Assembly (NCBI GenBank): GCA_001799995.1
Contig: MGUK01000084.1
Location: 1 to 64,000, forward strand
DNA from: Elusimicrobia bacterium GWF2_62_30
Lineage (GTDB): Bacteria; Elusimicrobiota; Elusimicrobia; Elusimicrobiales; UBA9959
Reading direction: 5' to 3'
Length of the DNA stretch: 64,000 bases
Shown: positions 16,981 to 25,665 of the stretch, in pieces
Layout: each line of letters opens with the position of its first letter
Numbering within the stretch: position 1 is the first letter of the stretch
Program-made: the position numbers and the translations under genes
The notes under the pieces: generated by a model
What the model was told of the DNA's origin: nothing
Database searches by the model: none
Seen by the model: the letters and a program-made list of their open reading frames with translations, nothing else

Positions 16981-18795
16981 ATGATGTTTGCGATTTACAA
17001 ATCTGGCCTGCGCTTAAAACTTACGGCGGCGTTCATCGCCTTGTCGGCGCTGACCGTAGTCTCGCTGGCCTATTTCACCATTCAGCACAGCTACCAGGCG
17101 CTGAAGACCCAGAAGCAGCAGGACGAGCTGGTCATAGCCAGGAACATCTCCGCCCAGATAGACGAGGTTCTGGTAAAAGCCAAGGCGACCATCTCCACCC
17201 TTTCACAGCACCGCGACGTCTCCAGTCCCGAGTCCTTCAGGCAAAGCGAAGCCCTGGACATAGTAACACAGGTCACGGAATTGATAGACGGCATTGCGGT
17301 GATAGATAACAACGGCAAGGTCCTTGCTATCGACCGCACGGCCCCCGATACAGAGAGTCTGCTCCCTCCTCACGGGGACATAAAAAAAATCTTCGTCCAG
17401 CCCGTGAGGGACAATCCTGCTACGCAGTTCACAAAGATATTCCGCTCCCGGTCCGGCGAGATCATGACAGCCATCGTCTCCCCGGTGGGCAGGGATGGCG
17501 CCCCGGCCCGGATAATAGTGGGGTTCATGATACTCAAGAACCACACGATGGGCGGTATAGAGAGGATACGCATAGGCAAGACGGGCTATGCCTATATAGT
17601 GGACGCTTCCGGCAACGTCATTGTGCACCCGCAGAAAGAGCGGTTGCTTGAAAACTTAAGCGATAACCCCGCCGTGAGCGAGCTGCTGACGAAGCGCGAA
17701 GGCATTATCGAGTTTACCAATAAGGACGAGGTCCGCATCCTGGCCGCTTTCGCTAAAATAGAGGAAACCGGCTGGGGCGTGGTGGTGCGCCAGCCTACCG
17801 AAGAGTCCTATGCCGCGGCGGAGCGGAATCTTTTCTTCCTCGTAATAGTGTTCGTCTGCTCGCTGCTGGCCGCGCTTGTGCTCGGCATCTACCTGGCACG
17901 CAAAATATCAGACCCGGTTACGGCGCTGGCTGTTGGTGTTAAGCAGGTGGCTGCCGGAGATCTCAACACTAAAATCAAAGTCGAGACCTCGGACGAGATA
18001 GGCCAGCTCGCGCTCGCTTTCAACGATATGACAGGGAAGCTTAAACTGCATATAGATGAAATCGACAAGGCCCATTCCGAGGTGTTGAAGACCCAGAAGC
18101 AATTGCTGCAATCTGAGAAAATGGCGGCGATAGGGCAGCTGGCCGCCGGGCTGGCCCACGAAATTTACAACCCGCTGAACGTTATCTCCGGTTTTACCGA
18201 AGTGCTGCTTAAACAAAGTGAACGCCCGGAAGCCGAAAAGAAGCACCTCGCGGAAATTTACAGGGAAACAGGGCGCTGCCAGGACCTGATAGCCGAGTTG
18301 CTGCGCTTCGCCAAACCTAAAAAGTCGGGTCGCGCCCTCTCGGACCTGGGTGTAATACTTACTGAAACGGTTTCTCTTATCCAGGCGCAGGCCAAAACAC
18401 AGAAAGTATCAGTAGTGCTTGAGATTCCCAAAGACCTGCCCGCCGTGCTGGCCGACAAAGACCAGCTAAAGCAGGTGTTCCTTAACCTTTTGCTCAACGC
18501 CTGCCAGGCCATGCCCTCCGGAGGGGAGCTAAGCGCAAAGGCTTATCAAACAGACGGCGTGGTGGCCGTCGATATTAAAGACACGGGCGTCGGCATCAAG
18601 CCGCAGGATATTCAGAATATCTTTAACCCTTTCTTCACCACTAAAGCCGAAGGCACCGGCCTGGGCCTGGCGCTCAGCTTCGCCGTTATGGAAAGCCACG
18701 GCGGAACCCTTAATGTAAAAAGCGAGGAGGGCAAAGGCGCTACGTTCACTCTGACGCTGCCGCTGCCCGATGGAACAGATGAAAAAACAGCTTGA
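16981..18795 (+). CDS. Cache-HAMP sensor histidine kinase (NtrB-type)
   Basis: A 604-residue membrane kinase. Order: TM1 (about 12-34); periplasmic double-Cache region (about 40-275, with GKTGYAYIVDASGNVIVHP); TM2 (about 283-303); HAMP (about 303-356); HisKA with LAHEIYNPLNVISGF (His about 393; Tyr replaces the usual Arg/Asn after HEI); HATPase_c with LLNACQAM, DTGVGIKP, FFTTKAEGTGLGLALS. This kinase class pairs with NtrC-type activators, and the activator gene overlaps its 3' end by 26 bases. The Cache domain implies a small extracellular ligand. Confidence 0.92.
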   Translation: MMFAIYKSGLRLKLTAAFIALSALTVVSLAYFTIQHSYQALKTQKQQDELVIARNISAQIDEVLVKAKATISTLSQHRDVSSPESFRQSEALDIVTQVTELIDGIAVIDNNGKVLAIDRTAPDTESLLPPHGDIKKIFVQPVRDNPATQFTKIFRSRSGEIMTAIVSPVGRDGAPARIIVGFMILKNHTMGGIERIRIGKTGYAYIVDASGNVIVHPQKERLLENLSDNPAVSELLTKREGIIEFTNKDEVRILAAFAKIEETGWGVVVRQPTEESYAAAERNLFFLVIVFVCSLLAALVLGIYLARKISDPVTALAVGVKQVAAGDLNTKIKVETSDEIGQLALAFNDMTGKLKLHIDEIDKAHSEVLKTQKQLLQSEKMAAIGQLAAGLAHEIYNPLNVISGFTEVLLKQSERPEAEKKHLAEIYRETGRCQDLIAELLRFAKPKKSGRALSDLGVILTETVSLIQAQAKTQKVSVVLEIPKDLPAVLADKDQLKQVFLNLLLNACQAMPSGGELSAKAYQTDGVVAVDIKDTGVGIKPQDIQNIFNPFFTTKAEGTGLGLALSFAVMESHGGTLNVKSEEGKGATFTLTLPLPDGTDEKTA

Positions 18796-20185
18796 GAAAA
18801 TACTGGTGATAGACGACGAGGCCGGGATGTGCAGCCTCATTAATACCGTGCTTTCCGACGAGGGCTACACCGTTACGGCCACGCAGAAACCGCAGGAGGG
18901 CCTGGCCCTCCTTAAAAAGGACGCCTTTGACCTTGTGATCACGGACCTGCGTATGCCTAAGATGGACGGCATGGAGATCCTTCAGGCCGTGAAGTCCGTT
19001 TCCCCGGCCATGCCCGTTATACTCATAACCGCTTACAGCACCGTGGATTCAGCCGTGCAGGCCATGAAACTCGGGGCTTCGGACTACGTGGCCAAGCCTT
19101 TTAAGAACGCCGAACTTTGTTCCGCCGTAGATAATGTGCTGGAGAAGTCCCGCCTCCGCGCCGAGAACGCGCGGCTCCGGCTTGAACTGGAGGAGAAATA
19201 TTCGTTCTCCAATATCGTCGGCAACAGCGCCAGGATGCGTGAAGTCTTCAACTATATCTCGCGGGTTGCCAAGGCGGAAGTGACGGCTATCATACAGGGG
19301 GAAAGCGGCACCGGCAAGGAACTGGTGGCCAGGGCCATACATTTTAACGGGGCGCGGCGGAGCGGGCCTTTTGTGGCCATACATTGCGGCGGCCTTTCCG
19401 AAACCATGCTGGAGAGCGAATTGTTCGGCCATGTGAAAGGCGCCTTTACCGACGCCATAAAAGACAGGAAAGGCCTGCTGGAAACGGCTGATGGCGGCAC
19501 GGTATTTTTAGACGAGGTGGGGGATATGCCGGCCCCGCTCCAGGTTAAACTCCTGAGGTTCATACAGGAGCGCGAGATACGCAGGCTGGGCAGCGACGCT
19601 ACCACTTCCGTGGACGTGCATCTTATCGCCGCCACCAATAAGGACCTGTTGGCCGAAGTAAAGGCCGGGCGTTTCCGCAATGATCTGTATTATCGCCTGG
19701 CCGTAGTCCCCATCCAAATGCCGCCGCTGCGCGAAAGGATGGAAGATGTGCCGCTGCTGGTCAGGCATTTCATCCAGAAGTATACCGGTGCCGCGCAAAA
19801 GGATGCGGTAACCGTATCTGCGGAGGCCATGCAGGCCATAATGCTCTATTCCTGGCCGGGGAATGTGCGGGAATTGGAAAATATCGTCCAGCACGCGGTC
19901 GCGTTCCTGTCCGGGGGTAAGAGCATTACTGTGGAAATGCTGCCGCAGGCGCTCTCCGGGGCCCCGGCCCGGTCCGCTTCTTGCGCCGCGGCCGACCGCA
20001 GTTTCCGCGAGGCCAAGGCCCAGGTAGTGGACTCCTTCGAAAAAGCGTATATTGCCGATCTGCTGAAAAAAACCTCTGGCAATATTACCCGGGCGTCCGA
20101 GCTCGCCGGGATGGATCGCAAAAATCTCCAGGACCTGATAAAAAAGCATGGCCTTAACGCGGGCGACTATTCTCCCACCACCTGA
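18770..20185 (+). CDS. Sigma-54-dependent NtrC-type response regulator
   Basis: A 471-residue activator. Receiver 1-120 with VIDDEAG, phospho-Asp in LVITDLRMPKMDG (about 57) and AKPF; AAA+ domain about 150-390 with Walker A GESGTGKE (about 178), GAFTDA (about 224), Walker B GGTVFLDEVGDM and arginine-finger segment FRNDLYYRL; Fis-type helix-turn-helix about 435-465 (ITRASELAGMDRKNLQDLI). The sigma-54 contact loop reads GAFTDA instead of GAFTGA. ATG at 18779 is an alternative start. It is coupled to the kinase at 16981; a sigma-54 promoter lies 110 bases after its stop. Confidence 0.94.
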   Translation: MEQMKKQLEKILVIDDEAGMCSLINTVLSDEGYTVTATQKPQEGLALLKKDAFDLVITDLRMPKMDGMEILQAVKSVSPAMPVILITAYSTVDSAVQAMKLGASDYVAKPFKNAELCSAVDNVLEKSRLRAENARLRLELEEKYSFSNIVGNSARMREVFNYISRVAKAEVTAIIQGESGTGKELVARAIHFNGARRSGPFVAIHCGGLSETMLESELFGHVKGAFTDAIKDRKGLLETADGGTVFLDEVGDMPAPLQVKLLRFIQEREIRRLGSDATTSVDVHLIAATNKDLLAEVKAGRFRNDLYYRLAVVPIQMPPLRERMEDVPLLVRHFIQKYTGAAQKDAVTVSAEAMQAIMLYSWPGNVRELENIVQHAVAFLSGGKSITVEMLPQALSGAPARSASCAAADRSFREAKAQVVDSFEKAYIADLLKKTSGNITRASELAGMDRKNLQDLIKKHGLNAGDYSPTT

Positions 20186-20250
20186 AAGGCGCGGTAAAGA
20201 TACCGCTGCGGCGCGGCAATAATACCTCTTAAAATCCTGCCCGGAAACGA

Positions 20251-20288
20251 GGCCTCCCTATGAAGCGTCAAGGGAGGCCGCCCTTTTT
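20251..20288 (+). terminator. Intrinsic terminator
   Basis: A 9-bp stem GGCCTCCCT/AGGGAGGCC (20251-20259, 20271-20279) followed by a five-T run closes the kinase/activator operon just before the sigma-54 promoter. Confidence 0.8.
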
Positions 20289-20294
20289 AATGTG

Positions 20295-20310
20295 TGGCAT
20301 AAAATTTGCA
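20295..20310 (+). promoter_or_regulatory. Sigma-54 (-24/-12) promoter
   Basis: TGGCATAAAATTTGCA fits the -24/-12 consensus TGGCAC-N5-TTGCA with only the sixth base different within the -24 box; GG (20296-20297) and GC (20308-20309) are separated by exactly 10 bases. Transcription would start near 20321, 18 bases before the ATG at 20339. It directly follows the NtrC-type activator gene. Confidence 0.75.
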
Positions 20311-20338
20311 TATACATAATATGCGGGGAACCGTGTAT

Positions 20339-22486
20339 ATGCCAATGCTCTACATATTATTTGCGGTCCTGGTAGGCCAAGGGGTCTGGCAGGGGCAAGC
20401 CAGGAGTTCGGAGGTTGCTCCGGCCTATTACTATTTCCATCGGCAGCCGGAAAAGGCTCTTTCCTTGTACCTGAAGAAGGCCGGGGCCGGCGATACCGCC
20501 GCAGCGATAGAGGGTTCCATAATCCTGCAGGAACTTGGCCGTAACCGTGAAGCGGTAACCCTGCTGGAAAAGGCCATTTCCAAAGACCCCGATAGCCTCG
20601 ATAACGAAAAACTGGCCTTGGTTATGGCCTGGGCACATTTGTATTCAGGCGCAGCGGGCAAAGCCGAGGAGTTCTTAGTTAAAACCGGTAAAATAGAGGA
20701 TCCCCGTGCCTTGTTAGGGCTTGCTCTCTCCAGGATGCAGGCCAGGAAATATGACGAGGCTGCTGCGGATTTTGAAAAACTGTCTGGCAATAGAAGCCTT
20801 TCGGCCCTGGCTTATTACTCACTCGCAACGATCGCTGAAGAGAAGGGCGACACCTCTAAAGCCGCCAGGCTGTATGAAAAAGCCCTCAAAGAGGATTCAC
20901 ACTTTGTAGAAGGCCGTCCCCGCATGGGGCGCATCTTCGAGAGCCAGGGCCGCATAGATGATGCCTGGAAGCAGTATTCCAAGACGGCCATGATGGACCC
21001 TTCGCAGAAACTGGCCGCCGAAAAGGCCAAGAGCCTGTTGGCGATGTTGACTAAAAAGCCGGAGGAGATCCTTGCGGTCAAAAAGATAAAGAACTTTTCC
21101 GGTGTTAAACCCATTTCCGAGCGCGAAGCCAGCCCGGAGATCCGGATAGGCATCGGGACCACCGCCGGCGGTTCACCGGTTTACAAAGATAAGATAGTTT
21201 TCCGCGTGTCCGGGCCTTTTTCAGTATCTGATGCGAAGACCGGGAAAGAAGCGGTTTCCGGTAATACTAACGAGGTCTGGACCATTGCCGTTTGCGGCGG
21301 AACCGATAACCTCTGCCCGCCTCCCCCAAACCCCAACACAGAGGGAGTCGGTTCCGCCCCGGATATAAAGTCTGCTGCCGCCAGCGCCCCGGTAAAAGGG
21401 GCGAAACTTATTGGTCCCGGGGGGAACGCCGTTTATGTTGCGCCGGGCGCTTTACTGATAAGGGCGAAAGACCGCGGCAACGCGACCATTATACTTGAGA
21501 CGGTCGCTTACGCGCCGGGCATGGCCTGGAGCGGGGTGGCCGACAAAGAACTGCGCGGCGACCTTGAACTGGTTGTCGCTCCGGACCAGAAAGGGCTGTT
21601 CGCCATAAACAGGCTGCCTTTGGAGGAATATCTTTACGGCGTTATCGCCGCCGAGATGCCGGTGCACTGGCCCGCCGAGGCGCTTAAAGCGCAGGCCGTG
21701 ATAGTCAGGACCTACGCCCTGTATTTAATGAGGAATCTGCATCCGCACTCCGCTCACGGCTACAACCTCTGCGACGAGCAGCATTGCCAGGTTTACGCCG
21801 GGGTCGCGGTAGAAAGCGCCAAGGCACGTTCGGCGGCGGACCTTACCCGCGGTAAAGTGTTGAACTATGCCGGGAAAGCCATTCACGCTGTCTTCTCCTC
21901 CAACTGCGGCGGCCATACGCAGAGCGGTTCCGGGGCAGGCTGGACCGACCTGCCGTATTGGGGGATGGTCCATGACGGTGAATCTACTGCGCCGATAGAA
22001 AGCCCGTCCGGGTTAGCTTCATTTTTGAGGACCTCGCCACAGGTCTTTTGCCGTACCTCAAAGTATACCTGGGCTCCGGAGTTCAGGTGGACGCGGCTTA
22101 TTTCTGCCGAAGACCTTATCGGGCGCTTAAACCGCAGAGAGAAGATAGGGAAACTGAAGAAGATCCTGATATCCCGCAGTGAGTCCGGCCGGGTAGCTTC
22201 TTTGAGGTTCATAGGCACCGCCGGGTCTGTAGCGTTAAACAAAGAGCATGAGATACGGAGGCTGCTCGGTTTGGCCCCGTTACGCAGCACATTGTTCGGA
22301 GCCGATGTGTTTTACGATAAAGATTTTGTAAAAGGCCTGCTTGTTTATGGCGCGGGCTGGGGGCACGGCGTAGGCTTATGCCAGTCCGGGGCCGCCGGGC
22401 GGGCCGAGGCCGGGCAGACTTACGACAAAATACTGCCTGCTTACTATCCGGGCACCGTTATCACGGATTTGATGACTTTGAAGTAA
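20339..22486 (+). CDS. SpoIID/LytB-domain protein with N-terminal TPR repeats
   Basis: About 715 residues, exported. The N-terminal third (about 30-250) has TPR-like repeats (AYYSLATIAEEKGDTSKAARLYEKAL and similar). The C-terminal half carries the SpoIID/LytB domain: LPLEEYLYGVIAAEMPVHW, ALKAQAVIVRTYAL, VFSSNCGGHTQSGSG and GWGHGVGLCQSGAAG, the last holding the conserved Gly-His-Gly-x-Gly and Gln. SpoIID proteins cleave denuded peptidoglycan glycan strands; the LytB group is broader. ATG at 20339 is chosen because it gives the signal peptide and sits 8 bases after GGGGAA and 18 after the predicted sigma-54 start site; ATG 20321 and TTG 20306 are in frame. First gene of the envelope operon. Confidence 0.88.
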   Translation: MPMLYILFAVLVGQGVWQGQARSSEVAPAYYYFHRQPEKALSLYLKKAGAGDTAAAIEGSIILQELGRNREAVTLLEKAISKDPDSLDNEKLALVMAWAHLYSGAAGKAEEFLVKTGKIEDPRALLGLALSRMQARKYDEAAADFEKLSGNRSLSALAYYSLATIAEEKGDTSKAARLYEKALKEDSHFVEGRPRMGRIFESQGRIDDAWKQYSKTAMMDPSQKLAAEKAKSLLAMLTKKPEEILAVKKIKNFSGVKPISEREASPEIRIGIGTTAGGSPVYKDKIVFRVSGPFSVSDAKTGKEAVSGNTNEVWTIAVCGGTDNLCPPPPNPNTEGVGSAPDIKSAAASAPVKGAKLIGPGGNAVYVAPGALLIRAKDRGNATIILETVAYAPGMAWSGVADKELRGDLELVVAPDQKGLFAINRLPLEEYLYGVIAAEMPVHWPAEALKAQAVIVRTYALYLMRNLHPHSAHGYNLCDEQHCQVYAGVAVESAKARSAADLTRGKVLNYAGKAIHAVFSSNCGGHTQSGSGAGWTDLPYWGMVHDGESTAPIESPSGLASFLRTSPQVFCRTSKYTWAPEFRWTRLISAEDLIGRLNRREKIGKLKKILISRSESGRVASLRFIGTAGSVALNKEHEIRRLLGLAPLRSTLFGADVFYDKDFVKGLLVYGAGWGHGVGLCQSGAAGRAEAGQTYDKILPAYYPGTVITDLMTLK

Positions 22487-22511
22487 CTTAGCTGTTCGAA
22501 AGGAGAAAACA

Positions 22512-22877
22512 ATGAAACGAAACATGATGAATGTCGGCATGGCTGTTATGGCTCTTGCCTTGTCCTTTGGCTTGTCCGGCTGCGGCCGCTCAAAGCAGAA
22601 CGCGTCCCTTGCTCTGGAAGAAGCCAGGTTGAATATTTCTGCGGCCAGGGGCTCGGGCGCGCAGACCTATGCCGCCGAACCGTTGAAAGAAGCCGTGGCC
22701 GCTCTCAATAAGGCCGACAAAGCCTTTGAGGCGATGAAATACGATATGGCAAAGACGGCAGCGGAGAGCGCCGTTCAGTTGGCTAAAGCCGCGCAGGAAG
22801 TGGCAGAAAAAAAAGCCGCTGACAAAAAACTGAAACCTGCTAAAAAAGCGGTGAAATCTGCTAAAAGAATAAGGTAA
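22512..22877 (+). CDS. DUF4398-type lipoprotein (1 of 3)
   Basis: A 121-residue lipoprotein: signal sequence with lipobox LSGC (Cys about 24), then a helical domain of the DUF4398 type with two antiparallel helices (SLALEEARLNISAARGSGA, EAVAALNKADKAFEAMKYDMAKTAAESA) and a Lys-rich tail. Preceded by AAAGGAG. DUF4398 proteins commonly occur beside OmpA-like proteins and may associate with peptidoglycan; this one is followed by a paralogue and then an OmpA-domain lipoprotein. Confidence 0.75.
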   Translation: MKRNMMNVGMAVMALALSFGLSGCGRSKQNASLALEEARLNISAARGSGAQTYAAEPLKEAVAALNKADKAFEAMKYDMAKTAAESAVQLAKAAQEVAEKKAADKKLKPAKKAVKSAKRIR

Positions 22878-22894
22878 CACCAAGGTGAGAAAAA

Positions 22895-23257
22895 ATGAAA
22901 AAACCAACAGGGTATTTTGCAGTGGCATTTTGTGTTTTATTTACCGGCTGCGCCGGGCTGAACGCGCGGAAAGAAGCTAAAACCGCGTCCCAGAACGTCG
23001 CGGCGGCCGAAGCTTCGGTTAAGGCAGCAAAGCAGGGCGGGGCGACCGCCTGCGCGGCCATGGAGTTGAAACTGGCGGAATCCGACCTAAAGCTGGCAAA
23101 GAGCAACCTCGGAAAGAAGGCGTATAGCCTTGCTTTAACCCTCGCCAAGTCGGCCGATTCCAACGCTGCAGCGGCCGCAAAGAAGTGTGAAGCGGCCAAG
23201 CGCAAAGAGGCGGAAACCAGGAATAAAACGAAAAAAAATAGGAATACTTATGACTAA
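22895..23257 (+). CDS. DUF4398-type lipoprotein (2 of 3)
   Basis: A 120-residue lipoprotein with lipobox FTGC (Cys about 19) and the same two-helix pattern as the gene before it ([38 protein letters not shown]). Two extra Cys (TACAAM, KKCEAAK) could form a disulfide. Its Lys/Arg-rich tail overlaps the start of the OmpA-type gene by 8 bases. Confidence 0.72.
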
Positions 23258-23795
23258 AGAAAACAAACAAAAAATAGTTCACCTCCTGTTCCTGCTGGTG
23301 GTGTCTGTTTTCGCCGTAGCCTGCGGCAAAAAGAACGTCAAACAGCCCGGCACTTCTCAGAATGTCGCGGAATTTAACGCCGAGCCGGAGCTACAGGTAG
23401 AAGAAAACGATATTAAGGACCAGGAAGCTTCTTTAAGAAGCAAGGATTATGTACAGTCCGAGGATCTCAAAACCGTGTATTTCGATTTTGATAGGTCCGG
23501 GCTTATCGAAGACACCCGCAATGCCTTGCAGGCTAATGCGGTATTCATAAACAAATTGTCGTCCCCGGAAGTGCAGATAGCCGGGCATTGCGACACGCGC
23601 GGCACGACCCAATATAACCTTGCTTTAGGCCAGGCCCGTGCTAACGCGGTGCGGGATTATTACCGCAGGCTGGGGATAAAAGCCAACTCGATGGCTACTA
23701 TAAGTTACGGAAAGGAAAAACCGGCGTGTGAGGATTCAACTGACGATTGCTGGGCAAAACAACGGCGTGTTGAAACGCTTATAAGGGTCAAATAG
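23250..23795 (+). CDS. Pal-like OmpA-domain lipoprotein
   Basis: A 181-residue outer-membrane lipoprotein with signal sequence and Cys at about residue 25 (FAVACGKK). The C-terminal 105 residues form an OmpA/Pal peptidoglycan-binding domain: [33 protein letters not shown] (the Asp and Arg that contact diaminopimelate), SYGKEKPAC and RRVETLIRV. It anchors the outer membrane to the wall. No TolB or TolA lies nearby, so it may be a specialised Pal paralogue. Start chosen at the ATG directly before the signal sequence; the frame is open upstream. Confidence 0.88.
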
Positions 23796-23824
23796 TTTCC
23801 CTGTAAATTAAACGGTGTTACACA

Positions 23825-23932
23825 ATGGAATCATACTGGCTTTATGTGCTGCTGGCCTTGTCGCTGATAACGTTCTTGTTCGTGTTTTTCTGGTTCACAC
23901 AGGTTACTGAAGATGCTGTGAAAAAGAAATAG
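23825..23932 (+). CDS. 35-residue single-pass membrane protein
   Basis: ATG at 23825 opens a short frame (MESYWLYVLLALSLITFLF then VFFWFTQVTEDAVKKK) ending TAG at 23932. One hydrophobic helix of about 20 residues followed by an acidic then Lys-rich tail is typical of small membrane proteins that attach to larger complexes. No strong ribosome-binding site was seen (GTTACACA upstream). It sits between the Pal-like and FecR-like genes of the envelope operon. Confidence 0.55.
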   Translation: MESYWLYVLLALSLITFLFVFFWFTQVTEDAVKKK

Positions 23933-23967
23933 AACCGCTCCGTAAGAACGGGGCGCGGAATTTGTAA

Positions 23968-24501
23968 ATGAAATATTTAAAAACAGCAACTTTGGCGCTG
24001 GTATTGTTTACAGGTAATCTTCTTGCTCAATCCGCAGGTACGGGAAAGTTTGTGCTTCCTACTCCGGGGTTAAAGATCACCGAAACAACCGGCACCGTGA
24101 ACCTCATGAAGTACGGCCTTGTTGTAATGACCCTCAGGCCCGGAGATGTCATCCCTGCGCTGGTGGACACTAGTATTAGTTTTACCGTTGTGGATGGAAT
24201 AATAGTGCTTGAAGCGGGCAGGGAGAAGATATCGGCCGCAGGCGGTGCGACTTTTACCGTTACTGCTGAAAAGGGCAGGGAGGTTGTTATTAGTGTAGCT
24301 GAAGGCGCCGCTATCACTATTAAAGGTTCGGCGGAGAACGTTATGCTTGCCACAGACAGTGAAATTAAAATAACTTACAACCGCAAAAAGACTATCATCT
24401 TAATAAAAAAGGGCAGCGCCGTTACAACCCTGTCCTTCGGGGCAGAGCAAAAGATAGTAAATGCAGGCGGAACCTTTGTTATACCTGCACCTGCGAAGTA
24501 A
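23968..24501 (+). CDS. Secreted FecR-like beta protein
   Basis: A 177-residue exported protein (signal peptide to about residue 20, NLLAQSA). The mature part is almost entirely beta strand with repeated short G-x-(V/I)-x-(V/I) turns (FTVTAEKGREVVISVAEG, AITIKGSAENVMLATDSEI), similar to FecR-type periplasmic domains. The resemblance is in pattern only. It lies inside the envelope operon, 53 bases before the sigma-54 paralogue. Confidence 0.55.
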   Translation: MKYLKTATLALVLFTGNLLAQSAGTGKFVLPTPGLKITETTGTVNLMKYGLVVMTLRPGDVIPALVDTSISFTVVDGIIVLEAGREKISAAGGATFTVTAEKGREVVISVAEGAAITIKGSAENVMLATDSEIKITYNRKKTIILIKKGSAVTTLSFGAEQKIVNAGGTFVIPAPAK

Positions 24502-24554
24502 GCGGTTCAACGCCCGGCTGTAATTAGTAACCGGCGTATATTAACGGAGTGTTT

Positions 24555-25592
24555 ATGAGCGGATTGCGTCCTAAGATAAAAAATAAAGTGGCGCCAAAGC
24601 CAAAAGCCGGCCTTGCTTTTCGCCTGAAAGCGGTACAGCTCTTCTCTTTAAGCGAGCCGGCCGTGGCTCGGCTTATCTTCAGGCTGGAGCTTGACCCGCT
24701 GTTCGCAAAACTCCGCCCGTTCATCCGCCGGGAGCCGTCCAAAGGCGCAAGATTCTTTTTGCCGCTAAAAGACGATGCCCGGGCGGGCCGGCTGTCACCG
24801 GAGATCTCCTGGTCCGCCTACAACCGCGAGATAGCGTTGATAAAGAAAATCGGCCAGGCCGGTTTCGAGAAATATTTCCTTTACGGTGATCTCGCCTTCA
24901 CCCCGGAGGAAGTCTCAGGCTTTACAGGCCTCAGCCCTGTTGAAGTGAAGCAGGTTAAATGCTTTGTGTTTGCGGTCTCGATGCAGCAGCATGGCCTCTG
25001 GAACATATCCAACAGTACCGCGCAAGTCCGGGATTACTCCTGTATAGCTAATGTCGTATTTAGTAAAGGCATGCCGGTATTATCCTGGCGGCTTCCCCAG
25101 TTGGCACGCGGCCGGTATATAGTGGACTTTGCCGCTTTAACTTTATTCCGCAAGTCTGAGTTGACCAAAGAAGAGTCGGATAGACTGACGGAACTGCTCG
25201 GGACTATAGAGTTTTTAAACGCACGGCAATTAATCATAAAGCGCCTCGCGGAGCTTGTAGTCGTCACCCAGCGCAAGTTCTTCGCCGCCGGCGAGAGATC
25301 TTCCCTTGTTCCTTTTACCGCCTCGGACGCGGCCAGGAAGTTGAATGTCTATCCAAGCACCATCTCCCGGGCTTTCGCTGGGCGCAGCCTGCTCACACCT
25401 CAGGGCTCCGAACTTGCGCTGGAATTCTTCCTGCCCAACCAACGGGCTATAGCGGTCGGCGCGATAGCCGGAATACTTGAAGCCCATCCTGAAATTACAG
25501 ATAAAGCCCTGGCAGAAGAATTGAGCGAAAAACACAACATCCGGCTTTCCCGGCGTTCCGTAAACGCTTGCCGTAGTATTGCCTCGCGTTAG
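24555..25592 (+). CDS. Divergent sigma-54 (RpoN-like) factor
   Basis: A 345-residue protein that aligns with RpoN over its whole length but is diverged. Near the N-terminus, AVQLFSLSEPAVARLIF followed by RLELDPLFAKL matches the region-I pattern (leucine helices ending E-x-(N/D)-P-L) but lacks its glutamines. A central core-binding-like region follows. Region III has the helix-turn-helix YPSTISRAFAGRSLLTPQG, matching the RpoN sequence S-T-(I/V)-S-R ... TP-x-G. The C-terminus reads LSRRSVNACRSIASR, a degenerate RpoN box (canonical ARRTVAKYR; both Arg, the Val and the final Arg kept). RpoN is usually 450-500 residues, so the acidic linker is reduced. ATG at 24555 has GGAG 6-7 bases upstream; a GTG at 24549 is possible. 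Confidence 0.75.
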   Translation: MSGLRPKIKNKVAPKPKAGLAFRLKAVQLFSLSEPAVARLIFRLELDPLFAKLRPFIRREPSKGARFFLPLKDDARAGRLSPEISWSAYNREIALIKKIGQAGFEKYFLYGDLAFTPEEVSGFTGLSPVEVKQVKCFVFAVSMQQHGLWNISNSTAQVRDYSCIANVVFSKGMPVLSWRLPQLARGRYIVDFAALTLFRKSELTKEESDRLTELLGTIEFLNARQLIIKRLAELVVVTQRKFFAAGERSSLVPFTASDAARKLNVYPSTISRAFAGRSLLTPQGSELALEFFLPNQRAIAVGAIAGILEAHPEITDKALAEELSEKHNIRLSRRSVNACRSIASR

Positions 25593-25665
25593 GCAGGCGG
25601 CCGGAAAACAGGCAGATCGGCGGCATAGATTTATTATTTAATCCGGTAATTCCGAAGGAATCATT

